From contig JANPLZ010000178.1 of NCBI GenBank assembly GCA_031422555.1, positions 1 through 10,999 on the forward strand: a stretch of DNA of 10,999 nt. The letters are read 5' to 3'. This document shows positions 7,429 through 10,999 of the stretch, one piece after another. The position numbers and the translations under genes are program-made. Under the pieces are notes generated by a model. It was not told where the DNA came from. It saw only the letters and a program-made list of their open reading frames with translations, and did no database searches. Each line of letters begins with the position of its first letter. The first letter of the stretch is position 1. Origin of the DNA: JANNAT01 sp031422555. GTDB taxonomy: Bacteria; Pseudomonadota; Alphaproteobacteria; Rhodobacterales; Rhodobacteraceae.

Positions 7429-7457
7429 TTGGCGGTGGCGTAATCGCTTGCTAGGGT
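7429..7457 (+). promoter_or_regulatory. Predicted promoter of bpt
   Basis: TTGGCG (7429-7434) and TAGGGT (7452-7457) are separated by 17 bp. The element lies just after the DUF2852 terminator and about 31 bp before the bpt ATG, so the leader would be short (about 25 bases). The match is moderate: TTG of the -35 and TA...T of the -10. An imperfect hairpin CCAAGGGC/GCCCCTTGG with a one-base bulge (7411-7432) overlaps the -35 and has no U-tract. Confidence 0.45.
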
Positions 7458-7488
7458 AGAACCACACTCCCTTCAGCAAAATGATGCC

Positions 7489-8328
7489 ATGCGCCACACC
7501 GTTCCGATTGCGCCCCAGTTTTATGTAACTGCCCCGCAAGCCTGCCCCTATCTGACGGGCCGGATGGAACGAAAACTATTCACCGCGTTGCAAGGCGACT
7601 CCGCGCAGCGGTTGAATGATACCTTGTCAAAACAAGGCTTCAGACGCAGCCAGAACGTGCTTTACCGCCCGTCTTGCGCCGAATGTTCCGCCTGTATGTC
7701 GGCGCGCATCCGGGTGGCCGATTTCAAACCCAGCCGCACCCAGCGCCGGATCATGCGCGACGCCGCCCATTTGCGCCGCAACGCCACATCGCCTTGGGCC
7801 ACCGAAGATCAGTTCGCGCTGTTTCGCCGCTATCTGGACTTGCGCCATGCCGATGGCGGGATGGCGGATATGGATGTGTTCGAATTTGCCGCCATGATCG
7901 AGGAAACGCCGGTCAAAAGCCGGGTGATCGAATATTTCCGCCCCGGTGCCGCCCCCGGCGATGACCGCATTCTGACGGCGGTATCGCTGACCGATGTGTT
8001 CGATGACGGTCTTAGTATGGTCTACAGCTTTTACGACCCCGACCTGATTGCGCTGTCCTTGGGCACCTTTACCATTCTGGACCATATCGCCATCGCCCGA
8101 GAGGCTGGCCTTCCCTACGTCTACCTTGGCTATTGGGTGCCGGGCAGCCGCAAGATGGGCTATAAGGCGGGCTTTAACGCGCTTGAGATTTACAAGGGCG
8201 GCGCGTGGCAGGATATTGGCGATCCGGTGGATCACCGGGCCGAATTGCACCCGCTGTCGGTTGATCCGATTGCCGAACAGGTGGCGCGGATCACCTTGCC
8301 CGAATCGCGCCCCGTGCATGACGGCTGA
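7489..8328 (+). CDS. bpt: Aspartate/glutamate leucyltransferase (arginyltransferase-like, N-end rule), Bpt
   Basis: This 279-residue protein matches the bacterial ATE1-like family. Bpt transfers leucine from leucyl-tRNA to proteins with N-terminal Asp or Glu, marking them for ClpS/ClpAP degradation. The N-terminal domain holds APQACPYLTGRMERKLFT (15-32) and LYRPSCAECSACMSARIRV (58-76), with Cys19 and the Cys63/Cys66/Cys69 cluster conserved in ATE family N-terminal domains. The C-terminal GNAT-like domain contains SMVYSFYDPD (about 176-185), LGTFTILDHI and YVYLGYWVPGSRKMGYK, characteristic of the family. Length is normal (about 250-280). The ATG at 7489 is used because MRHTVPIAPQFYVTAPQ is the expected start of the family in this group. 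The Shine-Dalgarno is poor. Two ATGs at 7481 and 7484 are out of frame. The last bases overlap the VOC gene. Confidence 0.94.
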   Translation: MRHTVPIAPQFYVTAPQACPYLTGRMERKLFTALQGDSAQRLNDTLSKQGFRRSQNVLYRPSCAECSACMSARIRVADFKPSRTQRRIMRDAAHLRRNATSPWATEDQFALFRRYLDLRHADGGMADMDVFEFAAMIEETPVKSRVIEYFRPGAAPGDDRILTAVSLTDVFDDGLSMVYSFYDPDLIALSLGTFTILDHIAIAREAGLPYVYLGYWVPGSRKMGYKAGFNALEIYKGGAWQDIGDPVDHRAELHPLSVDPIAEQVARITLPESRPVHDG

Positions 8329-8710
8329 CGGCGCGCAGTTGGACTCGGTGGCGCTGCTGGTGCCCGACTATGACGCAGGCATTGCGTTCTTTGTCACCGG
8401 ACTGGGCTGGACCCTGACCGCCGATCTGGATCAGGGCCGCAAACGCTGGGTCACCGTGCAGCCCCCCGGCGGTGGCGCGCAACTGGTGCTTGCCCGCGCC
8501 GATACCCCCCAGCAAAGCGCCGCCGTGGGCAATCAGGCGGGGGGGCGGGTCTGGCTGTTTATGACCACCAATGATTTTGCCCGCGACAGCGCCCGCCTGC
8601 AGGCAGCCGGCGCCATTTTCGAAGAATCACCCCGGCTTGAACCTTATGGCACTGTCGCGGTGTGGCGCGACCCTTGGGGCAACCGCTGGGATTTGATCGA
8701 ACCCTGTTAG
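8318..8710 (+). CDS. VOC-fold (glyoxalase/bleomycin-resistance superfamily) protein
   Basis: This 130-residue protein has the usual length and pattern of a single vicinal-oxygen-chelate domain. It shows an N-terminal strand LDSVALLVPDYDAGIAFF (8-25), WVTVQPPGGGAQLVLA in the middle (44-59), WLFMTTNDF (79-87), and the C-terminal VAVWRDPWGNRWDLIE (113-128). The metal-binding His normally found in the first strand (as in DHVAL) is Ser10 here, while the C-terminal acidic residue Glu128 is kept, so a classical metal-dependent glyoxalase I role is doubtful. No substrate can be named. The ATG at 8318 lies 11 bases inside the end of bpt in another frame, so the two are probably co-transcribed and translationally coupled. 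No functional link between them is established. A weak CGCT/AGCG stem followed by ATTTTT (8713-8732) might end the transcript. Confidence 0.8.
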   Translation: MTADGAQLDSVALLVPDYDAGIAFFVTGLGWTLTADLDQGRKRWVTVQPPGGGAQLVLARADTPQQSAAVGNQAGGRVWLFMTTNDFARDSARLQAAGAIFEESPRLEPYGTVAVWRDPWGNRWDLIEPC

Positions 8711-8794
8711 GGCGCTGCCGGGAGCGATTTTTGTTGCGCTAAAACAGGTTGCGCGACACGCTGGGACATCTGGTCTGTGCAATTTACAGCAGAG

Positions 8795-8822
8795 TTGACG
8801 CAGCGGCACAATATCGCATAAT
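8795..8822 (+). promoter_or_regulatory. Predicted sigma70-type promoter of the TRAP transporter genes
   Basis: TTGACG (8795-8800) and CATAAT (8817-8822) are separated by 16 bp, each matching five of six consensus bases. This is the best promoter match in the window. Transcription would start near 8829, leaving a leader of about 69 bases. That leader has an imperfect hairpin GGTGCCGC/GCAGCACC (8861-8868 and 8875-8882, one mismatch) ending two bases before the ribosome site AGGGAGG (8885-8891). The region 8711-8794 shows only the heptamer GTTGCGC repeated at 8733 and 8748. Confidence 0.6.
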
Positions 8823-8897
8823 TGGATAAGTTTTCTTACCACTTTCGGCAAAACAAAAACGGTGCCGCGCCAAAGCAGCACCTCAGGGAGGACCACC

Positions 8898-9509
8898 ATG
8901 CAAGGAACGCTGGCGCTTTCGCGCCTGATCGACCGTATCACCGAAGCGATTGGCAAATCAGTCATGTGGCTGATCCTGATCGCTATTCTGGTCAGCGCCA
9001 CCAACGCCATCGTGCGCAAACTGTTCAATATGTCGTCCAACGCCTGGCTGGAATTGCAGTGGTATCTGTTTGGGGCGGCCTTCCTGCTGGCCTCGGCCTA
9101 TACGCTGAAACAAAACGAACATATCCGCATTGATATCTTTTACGGCACCCGCACCCGGCGCACCCAGCACTGGATTGATCTGTTCGGCCATGTGTTTTTC
9201 CTGCTGCCGTTTGTGGTGCTGATGACGTGGATGCTGGTGCCCTATGCGTGGGATGCCATCAAAAGTGGCCAGATTTCCACCAATGCGGGCGGTTTGATCA
9301 TTTGGCCAGCCCGCGCGATGTTGCTGGGCGGGTTTGCCTTGCTGGTGGCGCAGGCGATCTCTGAAATCATCAAGAAAATCGCCGTGATGCGCGGGGTGAT
9401 TGACGATCCGACGCCGTTTATTTCGGCGCATGAACAAGCCGAGCTGGACGGGGCAGCGCTTGCCGCCGAAGTCGCCCGCCTGGCCGAAGAAGAGGAGCGT
9501 CGCAAATGA
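8898..9509 (+). CDS. TRAP transporter small permease subunit (DctQ family)
   Basis: This 203-residue inner-membrane protein has the four hydrophobic segments of DctQ-type subunits: about 21-40 (VMWLILIAILVSATNAIVRK), 51-70, 93-114 and 131-155. WLELQWYLFGAAFLL followed by NEHIRIDI (73-80) is the family signature after helix 2. It pairs with the large subunit to import a solute using the sodium or proton gradient. The tail after 165 is charged and helical, ending EVARLAEEEERRK, longer than in many relatives. The start at 8898 is set by AGGGAGG six bases upstream; an in-frame ATG at 8862 lacks such a site. The stop overlaps the next gene's start as ATGA, indicating translational coupling. Confidence 0.93.
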   Translation: MQGTLALSRLIDRITEAIGKSVMWLILIAILVSATNAIVRKLFNMSSNAWLELQWYLFGAAFLLASAYTLKQNEHIRIDIFYGTRTRRTQHWIDLFGHVFFLLPFVVLMTWMLVPYAWDAIKSGQISTNAGGLIIWPARAMLLGGFALLVAQAISEIIKKIAVMRGVIDDPTPFISAHEQAELDGAALAAEVARLAEEEERRK

Positions 9510-10999
9510 TTCTGGAACTTATCGCCACGAACATGGCGCCGATCATGTTCGCCAGTCTGATCATCTTCTTGCTGCTGGGCTATCCGGTGGCGTTTTCGCT
9601 GGCGGCCAATGGTTTGCTGTTTTTCGCCATCGGCGTCTGGCTGGCACCTTATTCCAACAACACCATCACGCTGGACTGGAACCTTTTGGGCACCATGCCC
9701 TTACGGCTTTATGGGGTGATGTCGAATGAAACTTTGCTCGCGATTCCGTTCTTTACCTTTATGGGGATTGTGCTGGAACGCTCGGGCATGGCCGAGGATC
9801 TGCTGGACACCGTCGGGCAGTTGTTTGGCCCGATCCGCGGCGGTCTGGCCTATGCGGTGATCATCGTGGGGGCGCTTTTGGCAGCCACCACCGGGGTTGT
9901 GGCAGCATCGGTTATTGCCATGGGTCTGATATCGCTGCCGATCATGCTGCGATACGGCTATGACCGGCGGGTGGCATCGGGGGTTATCGCGGCGTCGGGC
10001 ACGCTGGCGCAGATCATTCCGCCGTCGCTGGTGCTGATCGTTCTGGCCGATCAGTTGGGCCGATCTGTTGGCGATATGTACAAAGGCGCGATCATTCCGG
10101 GGCTGATCCTGACCGGGTTTTACATGGCTTACGTGTTTTTCATATCCATGTGGCGGCCACAATGGGTGCCCGCCTTGCCACCCGAGGCGCGCACCTTGGG
10201 GCGCGGGGTGACATCGCTGTTGGTCGCGTTGGCGGCGGTGATGGCAATTGGCTACACCGCGCATGTGCTGCTGGCACCCACTTACGGTGCCAATGCCGAC
10301 ATCTTGGGCGGCACTATCGGGATCATTGCGATCTACGTCTATGCATTGGTCGACAAGACCCTGAAAATCAACACCATGTCGCGGCTGGCACAACAGGTGA
10401 TCATGGTGCTGATCCCGCCGCTGGCCTTGATCTTTCTGGTGTTGGGCACGATTTTTCTGGGGATAGCCACCCCCACCGAAGGCGGAGCCATGGGGGCGGT
10501 CGGGTCGCTGTTTCTGGCGGCGATGAAAAACCGGCTGAATCTGGGCGTGATCCGATCGGCGCTGGAGGCCACGACGCGGCTGTCGGCGTTTGTGATGTTC
10601 ATCCTGATTGGCGCACGGATGTTTTCACTGGCGTTTTACGGGGTGAACGGACAGGTCTGGGTCGAACATCTGCTGGTCGGCGTGCCGGGCGGGCAGACCG
10701 GCTTCCTGATCTTTGTGTCGATCCTTGTGTTCCTGCTGGCCTTTTTCCTCGATTTTTTTGAGTTGGCCTTCATCATCGTGCCCTTGCTGATTGCGCCCGC
10801 AGAAGCGTTGGGGATTGATCTGATCTGGTTTGGCATCATCCTGGGGGTGAACATGCAAACCTCGTTCATGCATCCTCCGTTTGGCTTCGCGCTGTTTTAT
10901 CTACGCTCAGTGGCACCCAAAGAAGTCAAGACTAGCGACATCTACTGGGGCGCAATCCCGTTTGTCGTGGCTCAAGTGGTGATGGTGGGTTTAATTATT
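9506..10999 (+). CDS. TRAP transporter large permease subunit (DctM family), partial at right edge
   Basis: The frame is open for 498 codons to the last base with no stop, so the C-terminus lies outside. It is a very hydrophobic protein with roughly a dozen membrane segments, the transport channel of a TRAP system. Family motifs include LAIPFFTFMGIVLERSGMAE (78-97), GALLAATTGVVAASVIAMG (122-140), ASGTLAQIIPPS (163-174), GIATPTEGGAMGA (319-331) and GVNMQTSFMHPPFGFALFYL (447-466). DFFELAFIIVPL (416-427) and the inserted stretch around 215-290 suggest the larger subgroup often annotated for mannitol/chloroaromatic or alpha-keto acid uptake; the substrate remains unassigned. It begins 4 bases inside the end of the small subunit gene (ATGA). 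The periplasmic binding protein gene is not upstream and would have to lie beyond the right edge or elsewhere. Confidence 0.94.
   Translation, partial: MILELIATNMAPIMFASLIIFLLLGYPVAFSLAANGLLFFAIGVWLAPYSNNTITLDWNLLGTMPLRLYGVMSNETLLAIPFFTFMGIVLERSGMAEDLLDTVGQLFGPIRGGLAYAVIIVGALLAATTGVVAASVIAMGLISLPIMLRYGYDRRVASGVIAASGTLAQIIPPSLVLIVLADQLGRSVGDMYKGAIIPGLILTGFYMAYVFFISMWRPQWVPALPPEARTLGRGVTSLLVALAAVMAIGYTAHVLLAPTYGANADILGGTIGIIAIYVYALVDKTLKINTMSRLAQQVIMVLIPPLALIFLVLGTIFLGIATPTEGGAMGAVGSLFLAAMKNRLNLGVIRSALEATTRLSAFVMFILIGARMFSLAFYGVNGQVWVEHLLVGVPGGQTGFLIFVSILVFLLAFFLDFFELAFIIVPLLIAPAEALGIDLIWFGIILGVNMQTSFMHPPFGFALFYLRSVAPKEVKTSDIYWGAIPFVVAQVVMVGLII

Noticed and set aside
8713..8732. Possible intrinsic terminator after the VOC gene (CGCT/AGCG stem followed by ATTTTT).
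   Set aside because: The stem is only 4 bp, too weak to list as a terminator in its own right.
8732..8746. TGTTGCGCTAAAACA upstream of the TRAP genes looks like the edd operator.
   Set aside because: It has one extra base, and its halves are not complementary beyond TGTT/AACA, so it is a poor match to the perfect palindrome at 891-904.
9701..10393. A 230-codon minus-strand open frame opposite the TRAP large subunit.
   Set aside because: It is antisense to well-supported membrane helices and has only shadow-type composition.

Overview
The window looks like ordinary chromosomal DNA from an alphaproteobacterium of the Rhodobacteraceae (Roseobacter/Rhodobacter group). Reasons: high GC with GC-rich third codon positions, a DUF6778-type lipoprotein, a DUF2852 membrane protein, an Entner-Doudoroff gene pair, a bacterial arginyltransferase-like protein (Bpt), a TRAP transporter, and an intergenic repeat of a type I associate with this family. 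All assignments come from reading translated sequence; no search was run.

Layout: (1) At 1-680 on the minus strand is a lipoprotein gene cut by the left edge. (2) At 681-960 is a divergent regulatory region with a good promoter candidate for edd, a perfect 14-bp LacI-type palindrome overlapping it, and a 9-bp direct repeat further upstream. (3) At 961-3519 on the plus strand are edd and eda, the two enzymes of the Entner-Doudoroff pathway, separated by a gap that carries a perfect 17-bp inverted repeat. (4) At 3533-6643 on the minus strand, convergent with eda, is glnE, the glutamine synthetase adenylyltransferase. Its reading frame continues into a C-terminal region of about 95 residues that looks like a separate small protein. 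(5) At 6884-7345 on the plus strand is a DUF2852 membrane protein, followed by a clear intrinsic terminator. (6) At 7489-8710 on the plus strand are bpt (N-end-rule leucyltransferase) and an overlapping VOC-fold protein. (7) From 8898 to the right edge on the plus strand are the small and large membrane subunits of a TRAP transporter, behind a strong promoter candidate. Its substrate-binding protein is not in the window.

How they work together: edd and eda turn 6-phosphogluconate into pyruvate and glyceraldehyde-3-phosphate, and the operator suggests control by a sugar-responsive LacI-family repressor encoded elsewhere. glnE adjusts glutamine synthetase activity to nitrogen status. bpt tags acidic N-termini for ClpS/ClpAP degradation. 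The TRAP genes import an organic acid or related solute that cannot be named from this sequence. I see no mobile element, CRISPR array, tRNA, rRNA, phage gene or defence system, and no convincing undescribed multi-gene system. The items most worth a second look are the glnE C-terminal extension, the edd operator/promoter, and the edd-eda inverted repeat.
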